64,000 nt of DNA, from NCBI GenBank assembly GCA_030674155.1, contig CM060324.1, forward strand, positions 60,042,780 to 60,106,779, in the 5' to 3' direction. Origin of the DNA: Stramonita haemastoma. Lineage: Eukaryota > Mollusca > Gastropoda > Neogastropoda > Muricidae. Below, one piece after another: positions 10,991-60,839 of this stretch. The position numbers and the translations under genes were made by a program. Numbering within the stretch: the stretch's first letter is position 1; the number at the start of each line of letters is the position of its first letter. The notes beneath the pieces are model-generated. The model was not told the origin of the DNA and did no database searches. It saw only the letters and a list, made by a program, of their open reading frames with translations.

Positions 10991-11900
10991 AGATACCCGC
11001 CCCCAAAAGAAAAATAAATGAATTGGAAACAAGTTCACATCGTAATGCAGTTTCAGCAATCCGACAACACAGATCAACAACAGAATAACAAGAAAAACCA
11101 AACAAATAACAAACGAAAAACAGTCAACAACAATAACAACAACAAAAACACATCATTTTGAGCTCCATTTTTACACAACGTTTCATCAATATACTTTCTA
11201 TAATTATCGAAAATGATGTTGGGCAGTTTCTAAAATAGTACCAATATTGAATTTCCACGTGAAGTTAAAGCGTAGATCTAATTCTTTTGCACAGAATTGT
11301 TCATCAACTTCAAACCTGTTACTGTTTGTTTGTTTTGTTGTTGTTGTCGTTTTAATTAAAAGTCCCATTCCTACCATCTGCATGCAGTCAGTATTTCTGT
11401 GTGAAAAAAAATGTTAAATTCAATTATTTTTAGTCGTTTTCACTCCCCACGGTCCTCTGCTTTTCGTGGTAAATCGTTCCATTCTATTCTCTGATGTTGT
11501 CTTCTCATCGTTTTCTCTGTCTGCCTCTTCGTCTCCATTCTTTACTGTTTTTTGTAGGACAGTCTTGGCCGGTCCAGTTGTTCGTGTAACGTGCCCATAC
11601 CACTTTAGTTTGCAGGGTGGTTTTTTTGTTATGTTATAACACTTTAAGACTTACAAATATACCTAAGTAAACACTTTTCTAATGCCTTAAAACAGAAGTA
11701 TCTTTTTGTGTGTTTTGTAATATTTCATTGTAACATTTTAACTTGGCAAATATGTTAACATGATTATGTATTATCCTGTGTTTTACTCTGTTGATGATGG
11801 CTGATTTCTCAACTTACAAGGATCACGAGAAGGACAGAGATGGGTTCACTTTTTGAAAGCCCCTGGTCTTCCTCCTTCCTACTATACATTATGAATTATA
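10991..11900. other. Intergenic, no gene seen
   Basis: A/C-rich stretch (AACAA-type, 11080-11160) followed by about 700 bp of ordinary AT-rich sequence. A region near 11440-11600 (gtcctctgcttttcgtgg, ttctctgatgttgtcttctc, ttgttcgtgtaacgtgccc) looks like degraded LINE sequence, but I cannot assign it. Confidence 0.4.
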
Positions 11901-11901
11901 G

Positions 11902-12003
11902 TATGTATGTATGTATGTATGTATGTATGTATGTATGTATGTATGTATGTATGTATGTATGTATGTATGTATGTATGTATGTATGTATGTAGTGGTTGTG
12001 GTG

Positions 12004-12047
<44 letters not shown>

Positions 12048-12086
12048 TGGTGTGTGTTATTTTTATTTTATTTTATTTTATTTATT
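11902..12086. repeat. (TATG)n-(TGCG)n-(TTTTA)n compound microsatellite
   Basis: Three successive short-unit runs; the last forms the tail of the adjoining minus-strand SINE. Confidence 0.95.
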
Positions 12087-12378
12087 CTTTTATATCGAGG
12101 ATAACAGAAAAGCAATCATTGCTTTTTTTCATCCGGTCCCCGTGTGATGATGCAGTTTTGTAAATATTGTCATCTGTTCCCACGGCACATGATGGCCTAC
12201 TATTACGAAAAGCGGAACAGGATTTAACGTGTGCGCAAGATGTTCTGCGTGCGTTCGCACACGGGGCCTCGGTTTATAGTCTCATCCGAAGGACTTTTGG
12301 GGAGAGTGGAGTCAGCACTGACGTTAACTCCAGGAGAAAAATCTCCTCGACCGGACTCGAACCCGGGTCGTCAATTTG

Positions 12379-12380
<2 letters not shown>
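12087..12380 (-). mobile_element. SINE type I, near full length
   Basis: On the minus strand: B box gggttcgagtccggtcgagg, ctccaggagttaac-type linker, core ttcggatgagactataaacc, and the 3' part through ctcgatataaaagaataaa. The head runs into a (GT)n tract. Confidence 0.9.
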
Positions 12381-12885
<505 letters not shown>

Positions 12886-13083
12886 CCGGTCTTCCTCCCC
12901 TTCCTGAACTGCACTGGGTGCACATGCACCACTCCCTGAAAGGAAAACTGGCTTTTTGGTACGACTTCCACACAGTGCTGCAGCTCTCTTCATCTCATGA
13001 CGTCTTTACTGCTGTTCTGGGCTTCGTGGGGAGTTGGGATGTGTGGAGGGGGGGAGGGGGTGGGGGGGTGTGGAGGGAGGGGG

Positions 13084-15990
13084 ATGAATCAGAATCAGAA
13101 TCAGAATCAGAAATTATTTATTGCCATTAAAGTCACATGGACTTATTGACACAACAAAATAAACTCAACATATTCATCAATACAACATACTATTCACTGG
13201 TCAGCATGACTGAAATGATGTGCAGGCAAAAAAACACCCCAAACCACCACAAAGCAAAACCATGTTGCATTCTATCTTATTTCAATTGTTCTCTTTTTTC
13301 AAAACAGGAACAAACATATTGAATTATTTCAGCTTGATGATTATCAGTTACTAAAATATTGCTTAATTTGTCTATACCATTCTTATATTCTTTGACATCA
13401 GATTTCAGATTTACCAATATTTGTTTTCTTTGTTCAGTATATAAGATACACTCATCAAGTAAATGAAACTCGTCTTCTATTTTGTTGCAGTATTGACAAG
13501 TTCTGTTCTCTCTTGGTATATTCTTATATCTTCCTTTTTCTATCATTAAATCATGGCAACTTGTACGAAATTTACAAAATGTTTTCCTATGGTTTTTGTT
13601 TTCACAGTTAATCAGATATGGTTCTAGTCTATATTCTTTAGTCACAAAATTATAAAAGTTCAGTTTTGTGGACTCTTGTTTCTGGTTAATCCAAAATGTT
13701 TTATATAAACTCTCCAGTTTTGTTTGTATTGCATGGCACAATCGGTGTACATCAAGTGTACTTTGGTTTTCCCATACATGTTTAAAACCAATTTTACACA
13801 GAACATTTTTAACTGTGCTAATCCACCGATCATATTCATTATTTTGATACATATAATCATACAACATTTTAACATATGAGTTTTTGTCTTTCTCTGTTAC
13901 ATGTATCCAAAAAGACATTAACTGACTAAGTATTTTGATAGTCAATGGAAATCGTCCAAGTTCTCCTAAAGTGGGTAATGCCATCGCTTTTTTATGTATT
14001 CCCAAAGTTTGCTTACAAAAGTTTACATGAATATTTTCATAAAGATATTTTCTTGTTGTGCTTAATTTAAATAAATCTTGAATATGAAAGTCTGATTGGC
14101 CATTGAAACAAAAAGGAAACCATACTTCTGCTCCATAAGTTAAGATGGGGGTTATCAATGAATCAAATAACTGCATTGTGATATTAGCCTTAACCCCTTA
14201 CCCATGAATTGCTTTTTTCAAAGCATGAGCTGCTTTATTGCTTTGCTTTGCCAAATGTTCCTGAGTTGCTTGAAACTTCCCGTTCTGGTGAAATACTACA
14301 CCCAGGTATTTATAAGTTTTAGTTGTTTCAATTAGATGTTCTCCACATTGGAAATGAATTGGAATTTTAGGGGGTGATTTGGTGAAAACTACTACTTTTG
14401 TTTTTGCTTTGTTTACTTTTAGTCCCCATTTGGAACAGTAACCATTTAATCTATCTAGTTTAGTTTGCAGTCCTAGTTTGGTTGTTGATAACAGTGCTAA
14501 GTCATCCGCATAGAGCAAACATGGAATTTTATCTTCTGCAGTAATATACGGTGAATCTTTTTCATCAAGGACCTGAACAATATCATTTATGTAAACATTA
14601 AATAATGTAGGACTTAGTGTGCTGCCTTGATGTACCCCCCTTTTTACAACAATTTCTTCTGTGTAACTTCCTTTTATTTTTACAAGGATTGTTGCGTTTG
14701 TATACATGCTGTTAATGACATTAAAGGTTTTACCAGTTATGCCTATCTTATTTAACTTTACAAGTAGAGCCTGATGCCAAACATTGTCAAATGCTTTCTG
14801 AAAATCTACAAAACAACAATACAGTCTATTGTTTTTTTGTTTTTAATGCATTGTCTATTAGTTTATTAAGGATATAGATGTGGTCTGCTGTTCTACATGT
14901 TTTTCTGAATCCAGCTTGTTCTCTGACAAGTTTGTTGTTTTGCTCCAAATATTCTGAGATTCTTGTATTCAAAATTTGGCAGAAGAGCTTCCCAACTGCG
15001 TTTGTTAATGTTATCCCTCTGTAGTTATCCGGATTAACAGTGCATCCACTTTTATAAATGGGGATACTAACACCCAGTTTCCAGTCAGAAGGATAGGCAC
15101 CTATATCAAGCACTAGATTAAACAAACTCTTTATTACTTTCATCAGACTGGGTGAAATTGATTTGAGCATTTCATTTGTTATGCCATCTTTACCAGGTGA
15201 CTTTTTATTTTTTAATCTTTTAATTGTTCTTGTTATTTCTTCAATAGTAATTTGTTTATCTAAGTACCTATTGCTATTTGTTCTCATGTCATTATACATG
15301 TTGTGTACAAGTTGTATTTGTTCAGGATCTATGTGTGGTTCCTCTCCAATAAGTTTTTTTAAGTGCTCAGTCCACTTCTTGCTGTTCATATGGTTTACAT
15401 GCTTTACGCCATCACTTTCACTCTCTTTTAATTTCTGCAATGTTTTCCACACTATATTTGGATCTGCATTTATCATGTCATGTAACTGTGATACTAGCAT
15501 ATTTTTGAAGGCTTTCTTTTTCTTTTTTATCATATTATTATACTGGTTTCTCTTGGAAAAATATTTTTGTCGAAGTTCAGCTTTGTGTGGATATCTGTTT
15601 ACAGCATTAAGTAATGATTGTACTTCTTTTCTCATTTTTGTACAATCTGGGTCAAACCACTTTTTATTGCGTTTCATTTTTAACCTTTGGGGCTTTTTAG
15701 CTTTCAAACTCAATTGTGCTGCTTTGATAAATATATCTGACATCTTTTCGGAACATTCATTTAGATGAGATTGAAAGTGTAGATCGAGAGAATCATACTG
15801 CTCTGTACTTTGTTTAAATTGTTCCGCTATTTTATCTGTTTGGAGTTGTATTTGTTTGATGTGTGTTTGAATTGATGGGAGTTTTAGTGCCTTTTGAAAT
15901 TGTTCACTTGAGCTTTTAACCCATAGAAAACGTGGGCCTACTTTTTGAGCTGAACTATTACTAACCAACTCTTTTTGTGTATATCTTTTT
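13084..15990 (-). mobile_element. 5'-truncated non-LTR retrotransposon (LINE) with complete RT region and C-terminal zinc motif
   Basis: On the minus strand: connector with KKSPGKDGITNEML, PDNYRGITL, REQAGFRKTCRTADHIYIL; after a frame change in an A-rich run (14833-14847), FVDFQKAFD, RGVHQGSTLSPTLFNVYIND, the catalytic LLYADDLALLS (about 14501-14518) and YKYLGVVF. Next come an in-frame TAA (14198-14200) and a C-terminal domain with LTYGAEVWFPF and a CxxC...HxxxxC motif (CQYCNKIEDEFHLLDECILY). It ends in a (TGATTC)n tail at 13084-13110. The endonuclease region is missing. The catalytic box is intact, but the frame break and stop make it inactive. The layout fits an I/Nimb- or CR1-type clade; not resolved. 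Confidence 0.9.
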
Positions 15991-16640
15991 GTGTGGATGT
16001 GTGGAGGGAGGGGAGGGGGGTCGCTAACAGAGCATGTGACCAACTCGGCAAACACGGGTAGCACCGTAGCTCATCTGGCTGCCTAGTTGTGGTGCACTTC
16101 ACCAACAGTGGACTATTCCTCAGCTTTCGTACCGTGTCTAGTCTCCAGCCAGACTGTTCAAACTGTGGGCAAAGGCCAGAGGGGCTGAGCTTTGGCAAGG
16201 GGCACTGCACCTCTGTTCCCTCCACAGCGAGGCCCCAATCCTCTGCTCCTTCTCCTGTCCCTCTCTCAGGGGCTGGACACTATCATCTCCAGCGCAGTCA
16301 GACTCTCTTCTATCTGTCTTTTTTCATTATTTTGTTGTTATTGAATGAGTTATATGGCTGCAGGCTCAATGGTGGCAGAACTGACCGTCATCTCGGCAGA
16401 GCTGCCACATGTCTAGGAAGGAACAATGAGTGGCCATGCCCAGGGGACCACCACTACTCAGGACATCTGGTGACCCCCCCTAAGGAAGGCGTCCTGCATG
16501 CATCCAGACGGAGCACAAAGTTCGCTGCTGACTATCCGACAACCGTTCATTCCCTAACCACGTGGCTCCAGCCTGGAAAGGCAGGCAGCTTGCAGCCACC
16601 ACTGGGCATCTGAGAAATAAAGAAAGAGTTCAAGGAGGCT
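15991..16640. other. Repeat-derived sequence of unknown type
   Basis: No host gene. Translation of 16130-16240 (plus strand) gives a short cysteine-containing stretch (QPDCSNCGQRPEGLSFGKGH) that may be old transposon coding sequence, but there are no further motifs. Confidence 0.35.
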
Positions 16641-18340
16641 TGACGAGGGGCTAAGGACAGAGGACAGACCTGGCTGACAGAGGAAGACAGGACAGAGGAC
16701 AGACCTGGCTGACAGAGGAAGACAGCACAGACCTGGCTGACAGAGGAAGACAGGACAGAGGACAGACCTGGCTGTCAGAGGGAGACAGGACAGACCTGGC
16801 TGACAGAGGAAGACAGGACAGACCTGGCTGACAGAGGAAGACAGGACAGACCTGGCTGACAGAGGAAGACAGGACAGAGGACAGACCTGGCTGACAGAGG
16901 AAGACAGCACAGACCTGGCTGACAGAGGGAGACAGGACAGAGGACAGACCTGGCTGACAGAGGGAGACAGGACAGACCTGGCTGACAGAGGGAGACAGGA
17001 CAGACCTGGCTGACAGAGGGAGACAGGACAGACCTGGCTGACAGAGGGAGACAGGACAGACCTGGCTGACAGAGGAAGACAGGACAGAGGACAGACCTGG
17101 CTGACAGAGGAAGACAGCACAGACCTGGCTGACAGAGGAAGACAGGACAGAGGACAGACCTGGCTGTCAGAGGAAGACAGGACAGAGGACAGACCTGGCT
17201 GACAGAGGAAGACAGCACAGAGGACAGACCTGGCTGACAGAGGAAGACAGCACAGAGGACAGACCTGGCTGACAGAGGAAGACAGGACAGACCTGGCTGA
17301 CAGAGGAAGACAGGACAGACCTGGCTGACAGAGGAAGACAGGACAGACCTGGCTGACAGAGGAAGACAGCACAGAGGACAGACCTGGCTGACAGAGGAAG
17401 ACAGGACAGACCTGGCTGACAGAGGAAGACAGCACAGACCTGGCTGACAGAGGAAGACAGCACAGAGGACAGACCTGGCTGACAGAGGAAGACAGGACAG
17501 ACCTGGCTGACAGAGGAAGACAGGACAGACCTGGCTGACAGAGGAAGACAGCACAGAGGACAGACCTGGCTGACAGAGGAAGACAGGACAGACCTGGCTG
17601 ACAGAGGAAGACAGCACAGACCTGGCTGACAGAGGAAGACAGGACAGACCTGGTTGACAGAGGAAGACAGCACAGACCTGGCTGACAGAGGAAGACAGGA
17701 CAGACCTGGCTGACAGAGGGAGACAGGACAGACCTGGCTGACAGAGGGAGACAGGACAGACCTGGCTGACAGAGGGAGACAGGACAGACCTGGCTGACAG
17801 AGGGAGACAGGACAGACCTGGCTGACAGAGGAAGACAGGACAGACCTGGCTGACAGAGGAAGACAGCACAGAGGACAGACCTGGCTGACAGAGGGAGACA
17901 GGACAGACCTGGCTGACAGAGGAAGACAGCACAGACCTGGCTGACAGAGGAAGACAGGACAGACCTGGCTGACAGAGAAGGCAGCACAGACCTGGCTGAC
18001 AGAGGAAGACAGGACAGACCTGGCTGACAGAGGGAGACAGGACAGACCTGGCTGACAGAGGGAGACAGGACAGACCTGGCTGACAGAGGAAGACAGCACA
18101 GACCTGGCTGACAGAGGGAGACAGGACAGAGGACAGACCTGGCTGACAGAGGGAGACAGGACAGACCTGGCTGACAGAGGAAGACAGGACAGACCTGGCT
18201 GACAGAGGGAGACAGGACAGACCTGGCTGACAGAGGAAGACAGCACAGACCTGGCTGACAGAGGGAGACAGGACAGACCTGGCTGACAGAGGAAGACAGC
18301 ACAGACATGGATGACAGAGGGAGACAGGACAGAGGAAAAG
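16640..18340. repeat. 28-bp minisatellite, about 1.7 kb
   Basis: About 58 units of core acctggctgacagaggaaga plus caggacag, some carrying an additional 7-bp aggacag (35-bp variant) and G/A or C/G variants. The unit lacks stop codons on the minus strand in every frame, so all three minus frames stay open for hundreds of codons. Confidence 0.95.
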
Positions 18341-18463
18341 GGTGGAAAGGAAGGAAAGTCGGGAAAGAGATGCTGATGAAGATGTGAACCCAAAACACAA
18401 AAAATCACTTTTTGAGACTTTCTGGTACAAAAGGCGAGAGAATAAACAACACTTGACCTCACC

Positions 18464-18558
18464 TGTCGGCATCACCAGATAGGGTGTTAGCTGATCCATA
18501 ATGACGCCCAAAGAATGATCTTTCTGCATTTGTTTGTTCCAGTATTCACTGGCCCTGC
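18464..18558 (-). other. Candidate exon of unknown gene (weak)
   Basis: On the minus strand a pyrimidine-rich acceptor (tggtcctttctcag) precedes an open stretch read as ASEYWNKQMQKDHSLG, VIMDQLTPYLVMPT, followed by a good donor ACAG/GTGAGG. There is no homology I recognise and no neighbouring exon, so it may be chance. Confidence 0.2.
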
Positions 18559-18559
18559 T

Positions 18560-19275
18560 GAGAAAGGACCAATAAGGGAGCTGTCTGCAGCACCGCTGTC
18601 AACAGTAGGAGCTCCACCCGATGCCACCAGGGTCTGCAATCTCTCTCTGTGTCTCTGCTGAGTTCAACAATCTCCTGTAGCCCTCCCAGACCACTGGCCT
18701 CAGTGGTCTCAGGTATACCCAAGTTTAGATATACCTATGTCTTTCCAAATTTTGTTTAACTGAATCATCTTTTTCTTGGCCATTTTGATTCTTTTAATTT
18801 GTTGCTGCCTCGTCTTCTGTGATGTTCCCGTCCCACTGTTCCCACACCGCTCATTCCAATCTCCTCGCCACAGCCATACCCAAGTTCGTTATGTTGCATC
18901 CTCACGGTCGGAAGTCCACAGGGAGCCCGTCAATATCAGGCTGCCATGTGGCCTCCAGCCAGAGGGGCCCTGCACTGCTTCTGGATCACTTTGGTGGTGT
19001 TCAGTGGTGCCTGTTCTTAGCTAACATACGCAGGACATCACCTACTAAGCCCCCTACTAACGACAGTATTAGCTCAGTCACGGAGCCAGGCTGAGTGAGT
19101 CGCCAACCTGAGGTGGCGACCACCACAACGTCTCTGTCTTTCAAACGACTGTCCCCTGTGGAACCTCTGACACCAAAGGCTTCGACACAAACTCACCACA
19201 GGCACAGAAGTGTCTGGGGAAACCGATGCTGAGGTCACCATGGAGACCAGGGCAACTGGGGCCAGATCTGTTCCA
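18560..19275. other. Unassigned sequence
   Basis: No supported gene, RNA or repeat family recognised in this stretch. Confidence 0.4.
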
Positions 19276-19568
19276 CTCATTGTGATATATGTTCCACTCG
19301 TTGTGATATATGTTCCACTCAATGAGATATATGTTCCACTCATTGTGATATATGTTCCACTCATTGTGATTATCTGTTCCACTCATTGTGATATAATTAT
19401 GTTCCACTCATTGAAATATATGTTCCATTCATTGTGATATATGTTCCACTCATTGTGATTATCTGTTCCACTCATTGCGATATATGTTCCACTCATTGTG
19501 ATATCTGTTCCACTCATTGTGATTATCTGTTCCACTCATTGTGATTATCTGTTCCACTCATTGTGATA
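19276..19568. repeat. Minisatellite of 'tgttccactcattgtgata' units
   Basis: About 13 copies of a 20-24 bp unit with TATA/TATC end variants. Confidence 0.93.
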
Positions 19569-19569
19569 T

Positions 19570-20070
19570 TTCAGGCCAGCAGTGTTGCCAGCAGTGTTGC
19601 CCTCTGCCTCCACTCTTTGGAGAATTCCTCTCATGCATGTGACATCATTAGCCAGCCATAAGTGCTGCATCATCAGCACACCTGAAATTAGTGGTGTTTC
19701 TGCCTTCTACATTAATGCTATGTCATCTATCTCCGCCTTTCTCATGATAATTTCTGCACATATGATGGAAAGATGCAGGCATGCTATGCAAAACTGACAG
19801 ACTCCTTTTTTATATCAAAGAAGTCAGAGTGCTCAACATTTCATCGAATGGCTGCCTTCTGATCTGAAAGCAAAGTTTGCTTAATATACTATGAGCGAGA
19901 TCTGATGCTTTGGAAAGCCTATTTCTGACATTGTGATAAACAGGTGGTGATGTCTGACACCGTCAGAAGCCTTGTTGTAGTCTATGAACGTTATGAATGT
20001 CTCATCTCCCGTGTTTCTTTTTTCTCTCTAACAGAATCGGAAACAGGAACATCATGTCTGTTGTTCCACT
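19570..20070 (-). mobile_element. Decayed LINE reverse-transcriptase fragment
   Basis: The minus strand reads ETFITFIDYNKASDGV, then (with stops) NTTNFRCADDAALMAG, matching the F(I)DFxKAFD and YADD boxes of LINE RTs with expected spacing. Multiple stops; no function. Confidence 0.75.
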
Positions 20071-20319
20071 TCCACGCCCATTTCCTGCTTAACAACACTA
20101 CATCTCTCTTTCTTCTTTAGGTTTTCCTCTGTTGGGGAGGAGGATCAGAAGAATGTTGCCTGTGTGTCTTATCAAGGCGATTGTTGTGTACTTGCCTCAG
20201 TATTTATTATCTCCACCCTTATGGAGCATGATGAATTCTTGTTGCTTCCACTTGGTAGGCCATTAGCACGTCTCCTGAATTCTTTTGCATAGCTGATCCA
20301 GAGCTGTAAAGCTGTATAA

Positions 20320-21340
20320 CACTGAAGCTAAAAATGTGTACGGAATTGAAACAAACATTCTTTTTCAAGAACTTTTAGAAAAAGGGAATGAAACTGATCT
20401 TCTACCGGAAGAGATCTGGAATAACATGATGAAAGTGCCCACAGAGGCTGCCCAAAATAACTTAGGAAAGAAGGAAAAGAATCGACTGAAACCCCTTAAT
20501 AGTGGTGAAGATCTTAATTCAGCACGAGAAAAAAGAAAAAAAAAACAGATAAAAAAGAAAACAAAAAAGTTCAATACAAAAAACTGGAAAAAAAGAGATA
20601 AGAACAAAGATATGAAGAGATGAAAGTTTAAGGTAAGAAAATAAATGCTCAAAAATGACAATCGCTAATATTCATAGAAAAAGACACAGAAAATGTGTTT
20701 TTCGGCAAATTCAGAAAAGTAAAGGGAAGTACTCGGTCATTTTAAAAATAAAACCTAAATGGCAATTGTGGGACAAGTCTCACTGAAGGTAAAGGTAAAG
20801 ATGTCCCATAACCTGGGTGGTCGTATGGAGCGAGACATCAGAGACCTCAGCTTCTCCAGGGGGCAGCATGTTGAGGGCGGCGCCCTTCTCCTCTCCCTCG
20901 CTGCTTTACCTTCCCTGACCCTAAAGAGGGCAGGTACCCACTTACAGTTGGGTGGACTAGGGGACTGTACTTGAAGCCAAGGCGCACAAACGGTCACCTA
21001 TCCAACTGGTAACCACACTCGATGCTGCTTAACCTTAGCTTGGTGAAAGCGAGTGCTCTGACCACTAAGCTATCCTGTTCCGTTTTCTCACTGAAAGAAT
21101 CAAATGTTAGACAGGTGAGATGGATATGGAGAAGAACAGTTTGACACCAACAACAGGTCCACTGATGAACTGTCACGCAATGTCGACCCACAAGAGCTGG
21201 AACCTGTGCCTCTAAAGTAAGATGCCATCAAGCATCTGAAAGAAGGCACGTCCCCTGGAATGGACATGCATACTAAGTAAGCTTTTGAAGATCTCAGACA
21301 CTTCCCGTTTTAAGCTGTACATTATGTATGCTAAAGAGAG
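20320..21340 (+). mobile_element. Decayed RTE-like LINE fragment, split by a SINE
   Basis: The plus strand reads LLPEEIWNNMMKVPTEAAQN, NLGKKEKNRLKPL (the linker between endonuclease and RT) and, after the SINE at 20787-21085, FDTNNRSTDELSRNVDPQEL and LKEGTSPGMD, i.e. the KSPGxD box region. Short, with stops. Confidence 0.7.
20787..21085 (-). mobile_element. Composite tRNA/5S-type SINE (type V), full length
   Basis: On the minus strand: tRNA-like A-box head gatagcttagtggtcagagc, then a 5S-like segment (20991-21036: aaggttaagcagc, gagtgtggttacc, ggataggtgaccg), then gggtacctgccctctttagg and the G/C-rich body ending at gttatgggacatctttacc. Confidence 0.88.
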
Positions 21341-21480
21341 GGATAGAAAAGAGGAATTCCTAGCACAAAATTTCCAGTAGGTGGAGATGCTATCTATGAG
21401 GAGGACCCCGGCAGTTCCACGGGTGTGTTTTAAAGTTTAGCACACAGTTTGGTTTAAAATGATATGAAGATATATTCACC
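21341..21480. other. Unassigned spacer
   Basis: Short ordinary sequence between the LINE fragment and the microsatellites. Confidence 0.4.
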
Positions 21481-21508
21481 CCCCCCCACACACACACACA
21501 CACACGTG

Positions 21509-21546
<38 letters not shown>

Positions 21547-21648
21547 TTCTCTCTCTGCTGATCAGCAACTCCTTTTATGTATGGGCCAACGGCCTATCTA
21601 TGAATAAATTCTGTCGTAGTTCCGAATTCAGTTCTCTCTCTTGCAGAC

Positions 21649-21704
<56 letters not shown>

Positions 21705-21745
21705 CAACACACACACACACACACACACACACGCTCGCGCGCGCG

Positions 21746-21804
<59 letters not shown>

Positions 21805-21809
21805 ACACA

Positions 21810-21862
<53 letters not shown>
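21481..21862. repeat. (CT)n, (ACAG)n, (CA)n and (GC)n microsatellite cluster
   Basis: CT run 21505-21560, ACAG run 21648-21700, CA runs flanking an alternating GC run at 21733-21753 (a Z-DNA-prone stretch). Confidence 0.95.
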
Positions 21863-21864
<2 letters not shown>

Positions 21865-22369
21865 TCATACACACGGTTTGATCATAGTTCCAATTCTTTT
21901 TACTATTCTAATTCATAATTTTCTGAAAGTACTTTCAAATAATTTTCATCAAACACAAAAAAGGATGATGACATTGCTTTAAGGACGAATTTTAATCTTA
22001 GAAAACCCAATATTAAAAAGCCATGAATCATGTGCGAAGCAAAAATTTATGCAATGAGAGATACACAAACCAAATTTCGATAGGAAGCAAAATAGCTTAG
22101 AAGTAAAATACAAGCAGCAGTTTTTGTTTTTGTCAATAGCGTTGATAATCCTAAGCATTTACCATGCTTGTCACAAGACGGTTAACTTTTACATCCACCT
22201 AAAGCCTAAAACTCCCAGGCGTTGCACAACTGTAGGATCCGGGTACCAGAGACCTGTCACATCATTTTTTAAATCCCCCTCTCCGATTAGATGCAAGCTG
22301 ACTTGTGATGAGATCTGATGATGATTCTGCTCTTAATTGTGCATCTGTCTAACTCTCATCACCTGTATT
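21863..22369. other. Intergenic, no gene seen
   Basis: AT-rich sequence without ORFs or recognised repeats. Confidence 0.45.
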
Positions 22370-22640
22370 CTTGAGTTAACATCAGTACTGACTCTACTCC
22401 CCTCCAAAAAGTCCTTCGGATGAGACCATAATCCAACGTCCCTTCTGCGAACGCACGCAGAACATCTTGCATACACGTTAAAACCCGTTCCGCTTCTTGG
22501 AAGAGTAGGCCATTTTGTGTCGGTGGGAACGGATGACAAAAGTTGCAAAACAGCGTAGACACGGGGACTGGATGTAAAAAAACAATAAGTGCTTATTCAT
22601 GTATCCTCGAAATAAAATAATGAATAAATAAATAAAACAA
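22370..22640 (+). mobile_element. SINE type I, headless
   Basis: Starts at the ttgagttaacatcagtac linker and carries ttcggatgagaccataatcc, cgcacgcagaacatcttgc, and the 3' end through tcctcgaaataaaataatg. Confidence 0.87.
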
Positions 22641-23221
22641 GTATTATGAACATGTCTAAGCGTTGTTCCTCCTGACTATAAAGAAACTAAGTGGACTTGA
22701 ATGTTAACAAGACTACAGAATGTTAATTAACTTACGCAAAAACCGAAAGCCTGAACTGGATCTTTATGATTAGTGATGGTTTAAAGGCGGAACGTATTCA
22801 TGTATATGCATGCTTAATTACTGTCATTGATGTCAAATCAAATGTTACTGCTAATGCAGATATAATAAATGACAAAGTCCATTCTATCTTCTTTTTTTGT
22901 TTTTTGGGAAACGCTCAGAAATCTTTCAAGTGAATGTTGAAATTTTGCAGAACTTGATGCAATGCATATATAATGAAAAAGAAACTCCATTCTGGTATCT
23001 TTCTTTTTTGGAAACGCTCAGACATCTTCAGCTTCCTGTTAAAATTTGGCAAAACTGTTATAGCTGTTTTGTTGATTCTCGTTTATTTTCCTTTAATATG
23101 CTGGTATAGAAAATGCTGAATGTCAAAGACAAAAACGTACTAAACAGAGTTGTAACACCAGTTTGTGGTAAAATTGTGGGTTGTGTGCAGATAACTTGAA
23201 CGATGTGTATGGAATGTTATA

Positions 23222-23309
<88 letters not shown>

Positions 23310-23504
23310 AGAGAGAGAGAGAAAGGGATCGTGAGTGATGGTGCACATGACCCTGCTCAATATTTTGAACTCTTTCTATGTCAAAAGCACTTTTGAGCAC
23401 ACACACTCAGAAATCACCAAAGCGGAAACAGGTCTATTCCCACCTCAAGTCTACTTTTGGTCAACAAGGAGTTAGCAATTACAACAAACCAGGAATGACT
23501 GGAC

Positions 23505-23599
<95 letters not shown>

Positions 23600-24170
23600 G
23601 ATAATTGAATGAATGTATGAATCTCTTTTACAGAGGGAAAGAAATAAGCAAGCATCACGAGTTTTCTACTTCCAGCTCTCAGTAAAAAAAAATTGATGAG
23701 AAAAAAGTCCCAAACAAATAAACAAAAATGTGAAAGAAAAAGAAGCACACATCAAAACCATAACGAAAAAGATCAAGTCAGCATGATAATAAGCCAAAAG
23801 AAAGAAAGAAAGAACCCCCCCCCCCCCCCCCCCAAAAAAAAAAAAAGAAGAAAAAAGGATAGAAGAAAATAATAACTTCTCCAGAATTTCCTAAAAAATA
23901 CGGCCATCAAGAGAGACATATATCTGACCACTACAAATCTGACCACTGATCCACACCTCTACAGCTTCTTAAACATGATGCAAGATGCGTACTACAAAAA
24001 ATCAAGAAGATAACGACAAAGCAAGAAATGACGAATTTTTTTAGAAAAAAAACAACGACCGAACAAAACAAAACAGAACAAAGCAAAAGCTCAGGCCAGA
24101 ATGGCTCAAAACGTCAATCATAGTCGGTGGTTAGCGGTAGTGTTGACGGGGGTGGGGGCGGTAACTGTGG
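22641..24170. other. Downstream flank of the CUB gene; microsatellites
   Basis: Contains (GA)n runs at 23221-23320 and 23507-23597, a C run at 23816-23833 and A-rich sequence. It would hold the 3' UTR of the minus-strand CUB gene; no clear AATAAA was identified. Confidence 0.55.
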
Positions 24171-60791
<36,621 letters not shown>

Positions 60792-60839
60792 CTGACAACA
60801 TACAGGAAGCAATGCAGTCCATCTCGTGAAAAGGCAACT

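Noticed and set aside
16554..18529. 584- and 614-codon minus-strand open frames
   Set aside because: 28-bp minisatellite open in all frames; no start context, domain or frame preference.
20336..20623. Lys-rich 95-codon open frame as a host protein
   Set aside because: Matches the linker of RTE-like LINEs and is followed by further LINE RT fragments after a SINE.
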